Source: Bacillus sonorensis NBRC 101234 = KCTC 13918 (GTDB lineage: Bacteria > Bacillota > Bacilli > Bacillales > Bacillaceae). From it: a DNA stretch of 64,000 nt. The stretch spans positions 1 through 64,000 of the forward strand of contig NZ_BCVZ01000002.1 in NCBI RefSeq assembly GCF_001592005.1, written 5' to 3'. Of the stretch, positions 16,293 to 27,394 are shown in pieces. The translations under genes and the position numbers were made by a program. Under the pieces are notes generated by a model. That model made no database searches, was not told the origin of the DNA, and worked only from the letters and a program-made list of their open reading frames with translations. Each line of letters starts with the position of its first letter. Within the stretch, counting starts at the first letter, position 1.

Positions 16293-18368
16293 CTACTTTT
16301 GTTGTTCTTCCTTATAATCGCAGCCCGCGCATTGCACCTGAACGCCTTTTTTGAGCTTTTTCTCAACAAGCATGTCCCCGCATTTCGGACATTTGCGCTC
16401 AAGCGGTTTATCCCATGACACGAATTCGCATTCAGGGTAACGGTCACAGCCGTAAAAGATGCGGCGTTTTTTCGATTTCCGCTCAACGATGTTTCCGGTT
16501 TTGCAGGACGGGCATTTGACGCCGATTTCTTTGACGATCGGCTTCGTATTGCGGCAGTCGGGGAAATTGGAGCAGGCCATGAATTTGCCGTAGCGGCCCA
16601 TTTTATACACCATCGGGTGGCCGCAATTCTCACAGTCGACGCCCGCATATTCGGGTTCGATTTCGACTTCCTGCATCTCGGCTTCCGCTTTTTCCACACG
16701 CTTTTCAAAGTCCTTGTAAAAGGAATCGATGATTTGCACCCATTGGATGTTCCCGTCTTCGACATCGTCAAGCTCTTTTTCCATTTTGGCCGTGAACTCG
16801 ACGTTGATGATTTCCGGGAAAAACTCCATGATCAGTTCGAGTACGATTTCACCGAGCTCCGTCGGCAAAAAGCGTTTATTATCGAGCGCCACATATCCCC
16901 GTTTTTGTATGGTGTCCAGCGTAGGCGCGTAAGTCGACGGACGCCCGATGCCCAGCTCTTCAAGGGTTTTGACGAGCCTTGCTTCCGTATAGCGCGGAGG
17001 CGGCTGTGTGAAGTGCTGTTCAGGCTCAATGTCCTTGGAAAGAACGGTATCCCCTTCAGTTAAATCAGGGAGCATTTTGTTCTTTTCCTCCATTTGATCA
17101 TCTTTGCCTTCAACATACACCTTCATAAAACCTGAAAATTTGACTTTACTGCCGTTCGCCCGAAATGTCAATCCGTTGTTTTCAAGGTCTACGCTCATCG
17201 TATCCAAAGTGGCCGGGGCCATTTGGCTTGCAACAAAGCGCTCCCAGATCAGCTTATAAAGGCGAAGCTGGTCTCTGCCCAATACAGCTTTCAGATCAGC
17301 AGGTTTCCTCAGCACTGAAGTCGGTCTGATGGCTTCATGGGCATCCTGGGCGTTTTCATTTTTTTTGGCAGGCTTTCGTTTGCTTCCCAAAAATTCTTTT
17401 CCGTAGTTTTTGCCGATAAAAGAAGCTGCTTCTTCTTGAGCAGTATTTGAGATCCGGGTTGAATCCGTTCTCATATAAGTGATTAACCCGACCGTTCCCT
17501 CTTTGCCGAGATCGATTCCTTCATATAACTGCTGGGCGATCATCATCGTTTTCTTCGCCCGGAAATTCAGCTTGCGCGCAGCTTCCTGCTGCAAGGTTGA
17601 AGTCGTAAACGGCAGAGCCGGGTTTCGTTTCCGCTCTTTTTTCGTAACCTTTGTGACTGCAAATTTGTTCCCTTTGATCTGTGAAAGGATTTGTTTTACA
17701 TCATCTTCGCTTTTGAGCGGATGCTTCTCGCCCCGTATTCCGAAGAAGCTGGCTTCAAATGTTTCTTTTCCTTTTAGGAAAGAGCCTTCAATCGTCCAGT
17801 ACTCTTCAGGCTTAAATTCGTTGATTTCTTTTTCGCGGTCAATGATCAAGCGGAGCGCGACAGACTGAACGCGTCCGGCGCTTAAACCTTTTTTGACCTT
17901 TTTCCATAAAATCGGACTGATTTTATAGCCGACAAGACGGTCAAGGACCCTTCTCGCCTGCTGTGCATCAACAAGATCCATATTGATCATGCGCGGATGC
18001 TTAAACGAATCTTTGATCGCGTCTTTTGTGATTTCATTAAATACGACGCGGCAGTCTGAATTTAAATCTAAATCAAGACTGTGGGCAAGGTGCCATGCAA
18101 TGGCTTCCCCTTCCCTGTCGGGGTCGGCTGCGAGATAGACTTTTTTCGCTTTTTTCGCAGCCGTCTTTAATTCCTTCAGAACCGGACCTTTTCCGCGAAT
18201 CGTAATGTATTTTGGTTCAAAGTTCCGCTCGATGTCAACTCCCATTTGGCTTTTCGGCAGATCTCTGACATGCCCCATCGATGCTTTCACTTTGTATTTT
18301 TTTCCTAAGTATCGTTCAATCGTTTTTGCCTTTGCAGGCGATTCCACGATGACTAAGTATTCGGACAT
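16293..18368 (-). CDS. topA: DNA topoisomerase I
   Basis: 691 residues from [21 protein letters not shown] type IA enzyme that relaxes negative supercoils. The Toprim motif [15 protein letters not shown] is near residue 110 and the active-site tyrosine lies in [12 protein letters not shown] near 300. Three C-terminal tetracysteine zinc ribbons are visible (CENCGHP...CSNFPDC, CPSCKTG...CDRYPEC, CPKCGDM...CAGC). The start follows GAGGGGGATA; a 13-codon upward extension is unlikely. It has its own promoter in the gap after dprA. Confidence 0.98.
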   Translation of the reverse strand: MSEYLVIVESPAKAKTIERYLGKKYKVKASMGHVRDLPKSQMGVDIERNFEPKYITIRGKGPVLKELKTAAKKAKKVYLAADPDREGEAIAWHLAHSLDLDLNSDCRVVFNEITKDAIKDSFKHPRMINMDLVDAQQARRVLDRLVGYKISPILWKKVKKGLSAGRVQSVALRLIIDREKEINEFKPEEYWTIEGSFLKGKETFEASFFGIRGEKHPLKSEDDVKQILSQIKGNKFAVTKVTKKERKRNPALPFTTSTLQQEAARKLNFRAKKTMMIAQQLYEGIDLGKEGTVGLITYMRTDSTRISNTAQEEAASFIGKNYGKEFLGSKRKPAKKNENAQDAHEAIRPTSVLRKPADLKAVLGRDQLRLYKLIWERFVASQMAPATLDTMSVDLENNGLTFRANGSKVKFSGFMKVYVEGKDDQMEEKNKMLPDLTEGDTVLSKDIEPEQHFTQPPPRYTEARLVKTLEELGIGRPSTYAPTLDTIQKRGYVALDNKRFLPTELGEIVLELIMEFFPEIINVEFTAKMEKELDDVEDGNIQWVQIIDSFYKDFEKRVEKAEAEMQEVEIEPEYAGVDCENCGHPMVYKMGRYGKFMACSNFPDCRNTKPIVKEIGVKCPSCKTGNIVERKSKKRRIFYGCDRYPECEFVSWDKPLERKCPKCGDMLVEKKLKKGVQVQCAGCDYKEEQQK

Positions 18369-18534
18369 AACATTATCCCCCTCAAGAGGTGTTCTCTCTC
18401 TTTTCAATTTAGCCTTTTTATTGTATTCAGCATAATCGTCGTTTATATAGTCTTTATTGTTAATGAAAGTGTCTGATTTTTATCCTTCTATATGATGAAC
18501 GCCGATTAAAGCGTTTAAACTTGAAATCCTCACT

Positions 18535-18564
18535 ATTATTAAATATTCGTATACGGTTTGTCAA
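18535..18564 (-). promoter_or_regulatory. topA promoter
   Basis: Minus strand TTGACA (18559-18564), 18 bases, then AATAAT (18535-18540). The -35 is perfect and the -10 matches 5 of 6. It starts a leader of about 160 bases before topA, so topA can be expressed independently of dprA. No other structure stands out in the 205-base gap. Confidence 0.65.
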
Positions 18565-18573
18565 ACGATAATT

Positions 18574-19476
18574 CTAAACAGGATCCGTATATTGCACTTT
18601 AAAACCCGGAAGTTCGTCGAGAATGTCATCAATGCCGGCTACAAGTTTCGCCCCTTCCTGGATCAATCTGGCCGGGCCTTGGGAGTTCTGGTCAAAAATT
18701 GAACCCGGCACCGCAAATACCTCTCTTCCCTGTTCCAGCGCCTGATAGGCGGTAATGAGCGAGCCGCTTCTTTCTTTGCCTTGAATGACAACGATTCCTT
18801 CGGTTAAGCCGCTGATCAGCCGATTTCTCATCGGAAAGTGCCATTTTTGAGGTTTTATATGGGGAAGGTGCTCTGACACCAGCAAATGACTTTCCGCCAT
18901 GTGCCGGGCAAGAAGACGGTTTTCACGGGGATATATGTGGTCGAATCCGCCGGCGATGACGCCGATCGTTTTTCCGTTTGTACGGATGGTCTCCTTGTGG
19001 GCAAGACCGTCAATCCCTTTTGCGAGCCCGCTGACGATCGTCCAGTCTTTATTGCTGAGCTCCCCGGCAAGGTGGCGGACAACGCTTTTTCCGTATGATG
19101 AAGGATCTCGGGTACCCACGATACCGATAAGGCGGTTTTCATTAAGAAACGTTTTCTTTCCTTTTAAAAAAAGAACGGGGGGCGGATCGTGAATCGTTTT
19201 CAGACAGGCTGGATAGTCAGGGGACGAAATCGCGATCATGCCGATTCCGTTATCGCTGTAGGTTTTTATCAGCCGTTTTGCTTTTGGAAGCTCTTTTTCG
19301 GCGAGCTTACGGATGGAGCTTGCACTGATCTTTTCATTTGACAGCTTTTTTAGAGGATGGGATGTTTCTTCTGAAAGCGATAAAGAAGGATCTTCCTTCC
19401 ACCATTTGGATAACAGGGAAGGCGAAAGGATTCCGTACAGGCGGAGCAAAATCAACAGCTCGCTCTGATCATTCAT
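18574..19476 (-). CDS. dprA: DNA processing protein DprA (Smf)
   Basis: 300 residues. DprA binds incoming single-stranded DNA during transformation and loads RecA. The extended Rossmann fold shows GIVGTRDPSSYGK (about 116-128), IVSGLAKGIDGLAH, GVIAGGFDHIYPREN, FPMRNRLISGL and GSLITAYQALEQGREVFAVP. The N-terminal 80 residues form the SAM-like region. It stands between sucD and topA as in B. subtilis, and a terminator separates it from sucCD. Confidence 0.95.
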   Translation of the reverse strand: MNDQSELLILLRLYGILSPSLLSKWWKEDPSLSLSEETSHPLKKLSNEKISASSIRKLAEKELPKAKRLIKTYSDNGIGMIAISSPDYPACLKTIHDPPPVLFLKGKKTFLNENRLIGIVGTRDPSSYGKSVVRHLAGELSNKDWTIVSGLAKGIDGLAHKETIRTNGKTIGVIAGGFDHIYPRENRLLARHMAESHLLVSEHLPHIKPQKWHFPMRNRLISGLTEGIVVIQGKERSGSLITAYQALEQGREVFAVPGSIFDQNSQGPARLIQEGAKLVAGIDDILDELPGFKVQYTDPV

Positions 19477-19550
19477 TCAAAAACCTCCAGCTTGATTTTT
19501 CAGAAAAATAATTCTGTTTTTTGAAAGTATCATACGATATCTCCATGATG

Positions 19551-19586
19551 AAAAAAGCAGGAATAGACCATTCGGACTATTCCCGC
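19551..19586 (-). terminator. sucCD terminator
   Basis: A ten-pair stem (19557-19566 with 19577-19586, one G-U) with a ten-base loop, followed on the minus strand by six T. Directly downstream of sucD. Confidence 0.85.
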
Positions 19587-19597
19587 GATATCGGCCG

Positions 19598-20500
19598 TCA
19601 ATGAGTCTTGCAGGTCTCGTAAAGGCCTTTTTCCTTTAACACTTTAATGAGCGTCTCGCCCATGACTGAAGGTGTTTCCGCAACTTCGATTCCGCAGGCG
19701 TTCATCGTTTTGATCTTTTCGTCAGCCGTGCCTTTTCCTCCTGAAATGATCGCGCCGGCATGGCCCATACGCTTTCCTGGAGGCGCCGTTTTTCCGCCGA
19801 TAAAGCCGACGACAGGTTTGGTCATGTTTGCCTTCACCCATTCAGCCGCTTCTTCTTCAGCCGTTCCGCCGATTTCCCCGATCATGATCACGGCATGTGT
19901 TTCAGGATCTTCATTAAATGCTTTTAACACATCGATGAAGTTCGTGCCGTTTACAGGGTCTCCGCCGATGCCGACTGCCGTCGACTGGCCGATGCCGGCT
20001 TCGGAAAGCTGATGAACCGCTTCATATGTAAGCGTTCCAGACCGCGACACAACGCCGACATGGCCTTTTTTATGGATATACCCCGGCATGATGCCGATTT
20101 TGCATTCCTCAGGCGTGATGACACCCGGACAGTTCGGTCCGATCAGCCGTGTTTTTTTGCCTTCCATAACCCGCTTCACTTTTACCATGTCAAGCACCGG
20201 AATGTGTTCGGTGATGCAGATGACAAGCTCCAGCTCCGCGTCCACGGCTTCCATAATCGCATCTGCCGCAAAAGCCGCCGGCACATAAATAACAGATGCA
20301 GTCGCTCCCGTTGCTTTTACCGCGTCTTCCACCGTATTGAACACAGGCACTCCTTCAACTTCTGTTCCGCCTTTGCCCGGCGTTACGCCGCCGACAATTT
20401 TCGTTCCGTATTCAAGCATCTGCTTTGTATGAAACAAAGCGGTTGAACCTGTAATCCCCTGAACGATGACTTTTGTGTCTTTATTAATAAATACACTCAT
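19598..20500 (-). CDS. sucD: Succinyl-CoA synthetase alpha subunit
   Basis: 300 residues. With SucC it interconverts succinyl-CoA and succinate with ATP formation in the TCA cycle. The N-terminal CoA-binding Rossmann fold starts [19 protein letters not shown]; the ligase part contains [13 protein letters not shown] and the phospho-histidine motif [19 protein letters not shown] near residue 246. It lies 18 bases after sucC, forming a two-gene operon. Confidence 0.98.
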   Translation of the reverse strand: MSVFINKDTKVIVQGITGSTALFHTKQMLEYGTKIVGGVTPGKGGTEVEGVPVFNTVEDAVKATGATASVIYVPAAFAADAIMEAVDAELELVICITEHIPVLDMVKVKRVMEGKKTRLIGPNCPGVITPEECKIGIMPGYIHKKGHVGVVSRSGTLTYEAVHQLSEAGIGQSTAVGIGGDPVNGTNFIDVLKAFNEDPETHAVIMIGEIGGTAEEEAAEWVKANMTKPVVGFIGGKTAPPGKRMGHAGAIISGGKGTADEKIKTMNACGIEVAETPSVMGETLIKVLKEKGLYETCKTH

Positions 20501-20518
20501 TTTGGTCCCCTGCCTTTC

Positions 20519-21679
20519 TTACTTCACTAAGGATACGATTTTCTGCGCGCCGTCAGCCATTGATTCCGCAGACGTAATGTTGAGCCCTGAATCATCGAGG
20601 ATCTTCTTGCCGAGATCCACATTCGTTCCTTCCAAACGAACGACAAGCGGCAATGTCAGCCCGACTTGTTTTGTCGCTTCCACAACACCTTCGGCAATCA
20701 CGTCGCACTTCATGATGCCGCCGAAAATATTGACGAAGATCCCTTTGACATTTTGATCAGACAAAATGATTTTGAATGCCTCGGTTACCTTTTCGGCTGT
20801 TGCGCCGCCTCCTACGTCAAGAAAGTTTGCCGGTTCTCCTCCATAGTGTTTAATGATGTCCATGGTCGACATCGCAAGTCCCGCTCCGTTGACCATGCAG
20901 CCGATGTTTCCATCGAGTGAAATATAGCTTAAGTCATATTTTGATGCTTCTATTTCCTTTGGATCTTCTTCATCAAGATCCCTGTATTCCAATATGTCTT
21001 TTTGCCTGTATAGGGCATTGCTGTCGAAATTAAGCTTGGCGTCAAGCGCCATGACTTTCCCGTCACCCGTTACAACGAGCGGATTGATTTCGGCAATGGA
21101 ACAGTCTTTTTCAACAAAAGCCCGGTACAGGCCCATCATGAATTTAACCGCCTGGCCGACCAGTTCTTTTGGAATATTGATGGCGAAAGCGATTTTTCTC
21201 GCCTGGTAGCTTTGCAGTCCGACAGCCGGATCAATGACCGTCTTGACGATTTTTTCCGGCGTTTTTTCGGCGACTTCCTCGATCTCTGTTCCGCCTTCTT
21301 CAGAAGCCATCAGCACGATGCGCGATGTCGCTCTGTCAAGAACAAGCCCGACATAGTATTCCTTTTTAATATCGCAGCCTTCTTCAATAAGTAAGCGTTT
21401 TATTTCTTGGCCATCAGGACCTGTCTGATGCGTGACAAGCGTTTTCCCCAATAACTCATCCGCATAGGCCTTTACTTCGTCTTTTGATTTTGCAATTTTT
21501 ACCCCGCCTGCCTTGCCGCGGCCGCCTGCGTGAATTTGAGCTTTCACGACATAAACCGAGCTTGACAGTGATTCTGCTGCTTTGACCGCTTCATCAGCTG
21601 TAAATGCCACTTTACCTTCCGGAACAGCCACTCCGTATTTTCTGAGGACCTCTTTCCCTTGGTACTCATGGATATTCAT
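20519..21679 (-). CDS. sucC: Succinyl-CoA synthetase beta subunit
   Basis: 386 residues from [17 protein letters not shown], preceded by AGGAGGATGGG. The N-terminal ATP-grasp domain ([18 protein letters not shown], about 43-60) binds nucleotide, and the C-terminal flavodoxin-like domain ([20 protein letters not shown]) meets SucD. The upstream nine-codon extension (MLHKLGGWE) overlaps the ribosome site and is rejected. First gene of sucCD. Confidence 0.98.
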   Translation of the reverse strand: MNIHEYQGKEVLRKYGVAVPEGKVAFTADEAVKAAESLSSSVYVVKAQIHAGGRGKAGGVKIAKSKDEVKAYADELLGKTLVTHQTGPDGQEIKRLLIEEGCDIKKEYYVGLVLDRATSRIVLMASEEGGTEIEEVAEKTPEKIVKTVIDPAVGLQSYQARKIAFAINIPKELVGQAVKFMMGLYRAFVEKDCSIAEINPLVVTGDGKVMALDAKLNFDSNALYRQKDILEYRDLDEEDPKEIEASKYDLSYISLDGNIGCMVNGAGLAMSTMDIIKHYGGEPANFLDVGGGATAEKVTEAFKIILSDQNVKGIFVNIFGGIMKCDVIAEGVVEATKQVGLTLPLVVRLEGTNVDLGKKILDDSGLNITSAESMADGAQKIVSLVK

Positions 21680-21729
21680 TTCCCATCCTCCTAACTTATG
21701 TAGCAAAAATAAAAATAGACTGCGCTTTC

Positions 21730-21758
21730 ATTTTATATAATCATAGAACGATTGTCTA
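21730..21758 (-). promoter_or_regulatory. sucCD promoter
   Basis: Minus strand TAGACA (21753-21758), 17 bases, then TAAAAT (21730-21735), each 5 of 6 to the sigma-A consensus. The start would lie about 45 bases before the sucC ATG. Confidence 0.6.
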
Positions 21759-21833
21759 GGTTTCGATGAGAAATCGTAAAATCCTTCTAAACATTCAAAC
21801 TTTTATTTTATTGAAAATATAAAAATTAATAAA

Positions 21834-21863
21834 GGGAATGCCTTTTTCGCAAAGGTCATTCCC
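21834..21863 (-). terminator. ylqH terminator
   Basis: GGGAATG (21834-21840) pairs with 21857-21863 and an inner CCTTT/AAAGG extends the stem. The hairpin includes the ylqH stop codon and is followed on the minus strand by TTTATTAATTTTT. It separates ylqGH from sucCD. Confidence 0.7.
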
Positions 21864-22134
21864 TCTTTTTCATTTTTTCATCCAATGTATAGATGAACGA
21901 AAAGATCTCGGCAACGATTTCATAAAGCTCTTCCGGGATATGATCGTCAAGCTCCAAATGGCGCATCAATTCGACAAGCGTCGGATCCTCCTGAATCGGA
22001 ACACCGGCTTTTTTCGCTTCTTCAATGATCTTTTCGGCCGTAAGACCCGATCCTTTGGCAACCACTTTCGGAGCCTTGTCTTTCATTTCATCATAGTGAA
22101 GCGCGACAGCCCTTCTCAATAGAGATTCCTTCAT
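21856..22134 (-). CDS. ylqH: YlqH, FlhB C-terminal-domain-like protein
   Basis: 92 residues resembling only the cytoplasmic C-terminal part of the flagellar export switch FlhB (AVALHYD...APKVVAKGSGL...AKKAGVPIQEDPTLVELM...DDHIPEELYEIVAEIFSFIY). It begins just after where FlhB has its NPTH self-cleavage site, so that site and all membrane helices are absent. The start overlaps the ylqG stop (ATGA). The partner YlqG has a FliK-like C-terminus, which mimics the FliK-FlhB pair. Function unknown. Confidence 0.85.
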   Translation of the reverse strand: MKESLLRRAVALHYDEMKDKAPKVVAKGSGLTAEKIIEEAKKAGVPIQEDPTLVELMRHLELDDHIPEELYEIVAEIFSFIYTLDEKMKKRE

Positions 22135-23828
22135 ATTTTCACATCCAGTACGCCTTCTGCAGCCTGTTCAAACTCACGTTCCAAAAACGGCGCGAGTTCA
22201 AGGCTCTCCCGCTTTTTCGCCGTAACGCTTGACAAGCTGTAGCCAAGCTCTTTCAGATTTTCTTTCAGACGGGGGATGAGAGGTTCAATGAGCGGCTCCA
22301 AATCAAACCCGGTCTCAATTGACACCGTCATGACGTTTTGCTGGATAAAGCAATCGACAACCGTTTCCTTCAGCCCCTCCAATTGCAGATAAAACATGAG
22401 GCGGCATTGGGAAGGGTCGATTTTTCCGTCATCCTTCTTTTTTCCCTTTAAGAAAACCGTCAAGTCCTGAACACCGTGCTTTGAAAAGAGAGGATACGAA
22501 AGAAAAAGCTGGCTTTGCGCTGACTGGTCCTGCTGCAGAAACAGCTGGCCGTTCAAGCGGTGAAACATCTGCTCAGCTTCCTGTTTGAGAGGCGCAGAAA
22601 GCTCCTGCGAATGCCTCGCCTCATTCAGTACCATTTTCAGCGAATGCAAACCTTGATCCTTTAATGCTCCTCCGTTTTCAATCGCTTTCATAAGCGTCAG
22701 CTCATCTTTGACGCCGAAAAGGTCTTTCGTTTTAATGAGAAGGGAGAGCACATCCGCTTTATTCGTCAAAGAAGGCGCTGTATCCCTGATAATATTCTGC
22801 AATATTTCCGCCTCTTTTTCCGACAATGCGCCCAGGCCGGCCGGAAGCCGCAAAGGCTGTTTCGCTTCAGCTGCTTTGATCCAGTTCACCGCTTCTTTGA
22901 CGGCGTGTGTCCCGTTCTGTTCAGCCTGAGCGGCCAGTTTCGCGAGCAGTCCTTCTGCCGCAGCGGCTTCCGGCCCCTGCGATTTCGGCTGAACCGCTGC
23001 CGTTTCAGCTCCCGCCGGTTTGAACGGCGGCATTTGCTGAGGGAAATCCCGTTCGGCTGCAACAGCCGGCCGGAGAGGCTGGGCGGTCTGCTGCGGTTCT
23101 TTCGCCGCCGCTCCCGCCAGCTCTCTCAACGCCTGAACAACCTTTTCACCCTGAACATCGGTCTCCGCTTGTATAATCGACAACAGCGCTTGTTTCAGCT
23201 TCTCCAAACCAGCCGTCTGCTGCGGTTCTCTGCTGATCATGTCAAAGGCTTTGGCGATCTGGTTGTGCAGGGGAACCGGTTCTTTCACGGCCAAGATCGA
23301 ATTCAGCACGCCCGGATGGATCGGGAGCTCGCGTTTCAGCGCGAACATAACGGCGTCCGCGCCTTTTTGCGCCTCTGCTTTCGGCAGATTTTCAAGCCAT
23401 TTGACAGCGGCCTTTAAATCGTTTTCCCTGATGGGCTGCTGCTCTTTCAGCAGCGATCCGACCAGGAATAGGGCTTCCTTCGTTCTTTTCAATGAGAGAC
23501 CGTTTAACAGCTTTACAGCTGCTTCCTGCATTGTCTTCGGATTTTTGTCAAAAGCCTCGACGACCTGGAGCCTGCCTGTCTGTTCACCCGGCTTCTTCTC
23601 ATAGGAAAACCAGTAGTATGTATTTGCGGCAAGCGGTGTTTCCAGTTTTCCCTGCCATTTCGTATTGCCGATTTGGATTTCGGCGAACTCCCCGCTGATG
23701 AAACGGAGAACTTTGCCGAGCATCAGCCGTTTCTGGTCCGTCTCTGTCCCAGTCATCCGCTGGAGAGAATCCGACTTTTCAAATTGTTTAATCAAGCTGT
23801 TATGTATGTCGTTCAGCATCATCAGCAT
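22131..23828 (-). CDS. ylqG: YlqG, FliK-like protein of unknown function
   Basis: 565 residues. The N-terminal and middle parts are Ala/Gln/Lys/Pro-rich and weakly conserved. The C-terminal 140 residues (CRLMFYLQLEGLKETVVDCF, VMTVSIETGFDLEPLIEPLI, LKELGYSLSSVTAKK) resemble a FliK C-terminal or type III needle-length control domain. No signal peptide or membrane helix is visible. Three ATG codons (residues 1, 3 and 4) could start it; I use the first. It is coupled to ylqH and follows rnhB. Confidence 0.8.
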   Translation of the reverse strand: MLMMLNDIHNSLIKQFEKSDSLQRMTGTETDQKRLMLGKVLRFISGEFAEIQIGNTKWQGKLETPLAANTYYWFSYEKKPGEQTGRLQVVEAFDKNPKTMQEAAVKLLNGLSLKRTKEALFLVGSLLKEQQPIRENDLKAAVKWLENLPKAEAQKGADAVMFALKRELPIHPGVLNSILAVKEPVPLHNQIAKAFDMISREPQQTAGLEKLKQALLSIIQAETDVQGEKVVQALRELAGAAAKEPQQTAQPLRPAVAAERDFPQQMPPFKPAGAETAAVQPKSQGPEAAAAEGLLAKLAAQAEQNGTHAVKEAVNWIKAAEAKQPLRLPAGLGALSEKEAEILQNIIRDTAPSLTNKADVLSLLIKTKDLFGVKDELTLMKAIENGGALKDQGLHSLKMVLNEARHSQELSAPLKQEAEQMFHRLNGQLFLQQDQSAQSQLFLSYPLFSKHGVQDLTVFLKGKKKDDGKIDPSQCRLMFYLQLEGLKETVVDCFIQQNVMTVSIETGFDLEPLIEPLIPRLKENLKELGYSLSSVTAKKRESLELAPFLEREFEQAAEGVLDVKI

Positions 23829-23846
23829 CCTGCCCCCTTTTCGGAT

Positions 23847-24614
23847 TTATAAATAGGCTTGAACAGGGGCGAACGATCTTCGGTGAATGGGCGACGGTCC
23901 ATATTTGGCAAGGGCTGCAAGGTGTTCCTTCGTGCCGTAGCCTTTATGGTTTTCAAATCCGTACAGCGGATATTTTGCAGCATATTCCTCCATAAGCCTG
24001 TCCCTCGTCACTTTGGCAATGCATGCGCCGGCAGCGATCGATGCGCTTTTCGCGTCTCCTTTTATAATCGATGACTGCTTTGTTTCCAAAGGAAGTGACA
24101 TCGCGTCTATTAACAAATAATCGGGAGCTGCGGACAGCGCTTGAACAGCTTTTATCATCGCCAGCTTTGATGCCTCGTAAATATTCACTTCATCAATCCT
24201 GGCTGCATCCGCTATTCCGACGCCGACAGCAAGCGCTTCTTCCATTATGAACGAATAGTAATCTTCCCTTTTCTGCTTTGACAGTTTCTTGGAATCCGTC
24301 AAACCCAATATCTCGCAGTCTTCTTTTAAGATGACGGCGGCGGCCACGACCGGTCCTGCCAAAGGGCCCCTGCCGGCTTCGTCGATCCCCGCAATATACC
24401 GATAGCCCTCTGCCTTCAGCGACCGCTCAAATGCCGTCATCGCTTGCCATGCTTCCCGCATGGCCGAAAGCCTTTGGTTTTTCTTCAGCCATGCGTTGAT
24501 GAGCGCCTGAACGCTTTTCCGCTCATCTTGTTTGCACTGCTCGATAAAAGGGTCGTATTCATCTTTCACCGATTGAAGATGTTCTTTAATTTCCTTTACG
24601 GTTAATGTTTTCAC
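23847..24614 (-). CDS. rnhB: Ribonuclease HII
   Basis: 255 residues from GTG at 24614 (MKTLTVKEIKEHLQ). GTG at 24620 is too close to the GGGGAG site. It cleaves the RNA strand of RNA-DNA hybrids and single embedded ribonucleotides. Acidic active site: AGIDEAGRGPLAGPVVAAAV (about 77-96), DSKKLSKQKRE, and later LLIDAM. KGDAKSASIAAGACIAKVTR is the family signature. An N-terminal extension of about 70 residues, typical of Bacillus RNase HII, is present. Confidence 0.95.
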   Translation of the reverse strand: MKTLTVKEIKEHLQSVKDEYDPFIEQCKQDERKSVQALINAWLKKNQRLSAMREAWQAMTAFERSLKAEGYRYIAGIDEAGRGPLAGPVVAAAVILKEDCEILGLTDSKKLSKQKREDYYSFIMEEALAVGVGIADAARIDEVNIYEASKLAMIKAVQALSAAPDYLLIDAMSLPLETKQSSIIKGDAKSASIAAGACIAKVTRDRLMEEYAAKYPLYGFENHKGYGTKEHLAALAKYGPSPIHRRSFAPVQAYL

Positions 24615-24691
24615 TTTCACTTCTCCCCTATGTTTCTTATCGGCGCTTCTCCTATAAAAATAAAGACCCGCCTCTTTTAAAGCGCGCCTTT

Positions 24692-25540
24692 TTAGTCTGC
24701 AGGCTTTTCAAAAGAGAGCGGGCCGAATTTTTCAGTGCGGATATCCCTGATGATGACTTCTGTCGTTTTATCGTAATTAATCTCGCCGCCTGCCATGAGA
24801 CAGCCGCGTTTTTTGCCGATCTCATCAAACAGCTCTACGATCTCTTCCGGAATTTCCGCTAAATCATAGCGCTTTTTTAAGCGTTCGGGATAGTGCTCTT
24901 CCAAAAAGCGCAAGCCGAAAACCGCGACATCCTGCAAATTGATGATCGAATCTTTTATCGCGCCCGTTGCCGCCAGTTTTAATCCGACGAGCTCGTCCTC
25001 AAACTTCGGCCATAAAATACCCGGCGTATCGAGGAGCTCAAGCTCTTTTCCGACTTTTACCCATTGCTGTGCAGTCGTCACTCCGGGCCTGTCGCCGGTT
25101 TTCGCAATATTTTTTTTTGCGAGCCGGTTGATCAAAGTCGATTTTCCGACGTTTGGAATGCCGACGATCAATGCCCGGATCGCCCGTGGTTTCACGCCTT
25201 TTGCTTTCATTTTATCAAATTTTTCTTTGAGCAGCTCTTTTGAGGCCGGCAAAATTTGATTTAAGCCCTGTCCGTTGACAGAGTTGATCGCAAGCGAGGG
25301 AATCCCGTCGGCCTCAAAATGTTTTTTCCACTCGTTTGTCACCGCGGAATCCGCTTTATCCGCTTTATTGAGCAGCATGATTCTCGGTTTGTTTTTGAGG
25401 ATGTCCTCAATCATCGGATTCCTCGAAGACATCGGGATTCTGGCGTCTACCAGTTCATATACAATGTCGATCAGTTTAAGCTTTTCCGTTACTTCCCGCC
25501 TTGCCTTGGCCATATGCCCGGGAAACCATTGAATTACCAT
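24692..25540 (-). CDS. rbgA: Ribosome biogenesis GTPase RbgA (YlqF)
   Basis: 282 residues with a circularly permuted GTPase domain: the G4 motif LLNKADKAD (about 57-65) comes before G1 GIPNVGKST (about 127-135) and G3 DTPGILWP. RbgA acts late in 50S subunit assembly in Bacillus. The C-terminal helical domain (about 200-280) contacts rRNA. It lies between rplS and rnhB and starts after the rplS terminator. Confidence 0.96.
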   Translation of the reverse strand: MVIQWFPGHMAKARREVTEKLKLIDIVYELVDARIPMSSRNPMIEDILKNKPRIMLLNKADKADSAVTNEWKKHFEADGIPSLAINSVNGQGLNQILPASKELLKEKFDKMKAKGVKPRAIRALIVGIPNVGKSTLINRLAKKNIAKTGDRPGVTTAQQWVKVGKELELLDTPGILWPKFEDELVGLKLAATGAIKDSIINLQDVAVFGLRFLEEHYPERLKKRYDLAEIPEEIVELFDEIGKKRGCLMAGGEINYDKTTEVIIRDIRTEKFGPLSFEKPAD

Positions 25541-25607
25541 GTGACGGACACCTTCCTTCTGTTACTGCTATCTTTTAAAAGGCAGAATGATTTTATACTT
25601 CTTTTAC

Positions 25608-25642
25608 AAAAAAAGAGCTTGTTATGGTTAACAAGCTCTTTT
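25608..25642 (-). terminator. rplS terminator
   Basis: A 14-base perfect stem (25611-25624 with 25629-25642), four-base loop, followed by further T residues on the minus strand. Immediately after the rplS stop. Confidence 0.92.
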
Positions 25643-25654
25643 CGTTCGTTATCA

Positions 25655-26096
<442 letters not shown>

Positions 26097-26102
26097 AGTA
26101 GT

Positions 26103-26131
26103 ATCATACCATACCTTTTCCCGCCATGCAA
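26103..26131 (-). promoter_or_regulatory. rplS promoter
   Basis: Minus strand TTGCAT (26126-26131), 17 bases, then TATGAT (26103-26108). It lies in the gap after the trmD stop and allows separate expression of L19. Confidence 0.6.
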
Positions 26132-26137
26132 TAGAAT

Positions 26138-26869
26138 CTAGCTGTTTTCCCATTCTGAAATCCATTTTCTTTCTTCATCTGACAATGGATAATGCTCGAG
26201 AAGGTCAGGTCGCCGCAAAAATGTCCGTTTGAGAGACTCTTTCCGCCTCCACTCTTTTATTTTTGCGTGATTTCCTGATGTGAGGACCTCCGGGACCTTC
26301 CATCCTTTATAATCCGCCGGCCGCGTGTAATGCGGGTGTTCGAGCAGCCCTGTGCTGAAAGAATCCTCAAGGTGCGACTCTTCCTTGCCAAGCACTCCCG
26401 GCAGCAGCCTGACGACGCTGTCGGCTATCATCATAGCCGGCAGCTCTCCGCCCGTCAGAACGAAGTCTCCGATTGAAATCTCGTCTGTGGCAATGTGCTC
26501 TCTGATCCGTTCATCATACCCTTCATAATGGCCGCAAATAAACATTAAATGATCCTCTTTTGCGAGCTCTTCCGCCTTTTTCTGCGTATAGCGCTCGCCT
26601 TGGGGGCAGACAAGGACGATTCTCGGGGATGTTCCGGCTTCGGCGGTCAGCTTTTCGACCGCATCAAAAACGGGCTGCGGCTTCAACACCATCCCCGCAC
26701 CTCCGCCGTATGGATAATCGTCGACCGTTTGATGCTTATTGTGGGAATACGCCCGAAAATTCACCACATGAAAACGGACGGCGTTCTTTTCCTGGGCTTT
26801 CTGCAGAATGGATGAGCCCAGCACACCTTCAAACATCTCCGGAAAAAGCGTTAAAAAATCAATTCTCAT
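26138..26869 (-). CDS. trmD: tRNA (guanine-N1)-methyltransferase TrmD
   Basis: 243 residues. It makes m1G37 next to the anticodon, preventing frameshifts. SPOUT-class knot: [20 protein letters not shown] and [20 protein letters not shown] hold the SAM site. The start overlaps the rimM stop by four bases (ATGA), pairing tRNA modification with ribosome maturation as in most bacteria. Confidence 0.97.
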   Translation of the reverse strand: MRIDFLTLFPEMFEGVLGSSILQKAQEKNAVRFHVVNFRAYSHNKHQTVDDYPYGGGAGMVLKPQPVFDAVEKLTAEAGTSPRIVLVCPQGERYTQKKAEELAKEDHLMFICGHYEGYDERIREHIATDEISIGDFVLTGGELPAMMIADSVVRLLPGVLGKEESHLEDSFSTGLLEHPHYTRPADYKGWKVPEVLTSGNHAKIKEWRRKESLKRTFLRRPDLLEHYPLSDEERKWISEWENS

Positions 26870-27390
26870 TCGTCAAGTAATCCTTCCATGATATGAATCT
26901 TGATCGTTTTGTCTTTGATGTTGATGTTTTTGACGACGGCGTCGATATAAGGGATCAGCGCGTCTTTTTTCCCCGGGCGCCCCACGACCCAGACATCGTT
27001 TGCACCGGGGGTTAAAATTTCTTTGACTTTGCCGATTGGATCTCCTTCTTCTGAGAAAACGTCACAGCCGATGATTTCATGAAAGTAATATTCGTCTTCC
27101 GCCAATGGGCTTAATTGGTCTTCGGGAACTTTAATCAAAGCGTTTTTTAATGTTTCGGCTTCCGTTAAAGTGGAGATCTCTTTGAATTGCAAAAGATGAA
27201 ACTGTTTGTGAAGCCTGTGCGAGCCGACGGTCACCTGAACGGGCTCATCCTTTCCTTCCATGAACAAATAGAGCGTGTTTCCCGGCTTGTACCGTTCTTC
27301 GGGAAAGTCGGTTTTGGAAATCACGCGAACTTCACCTTTTACTCCATGAGTATTAACAATTTTCCCTACATTAAACCATTGTTTCTGCAT
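26866..27390 (-). CDS. rimM: 16S rRNA processing protein RimM
   Basis: 174 residues from [20 protein letters not shown], with GAGGTG upstream. RimM helps mature the 30S head by binding S19. The N-terminal RimM barrel covers about 1-95 and the C-terminal PRC barrel ([20 protein letters not shown]) about 100-170. Coupled to trmD; ylqD is four bases upstream. Confidence 0.95.
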   Translation of the reverse strand: MQKQWFNVGKIVNTHGVKGEVRVISKTDFPEERYKPGNTLYLFMEGKDEPVQVTVGSHRLHKQFHLLQFKEISTLTEAETLKNALIKVPEDQLSPLAEDEYYFHEIIGCDVFSEEGDPIGKVKEILTPGANDVWVVGRPGKKDALIPYIDAVVKNINIKDKTIKIHIMEGLLDE

Positions 27391-27394
27391 TTCT

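Noticed and set aside
24621..24691. A terminator between rbgA and rnhB
   Set aside because: The AAAGACCCGCC...GGCGCGCTTT stretch looks palindromic at first but the central bases do not pair, so no proper stem forms.
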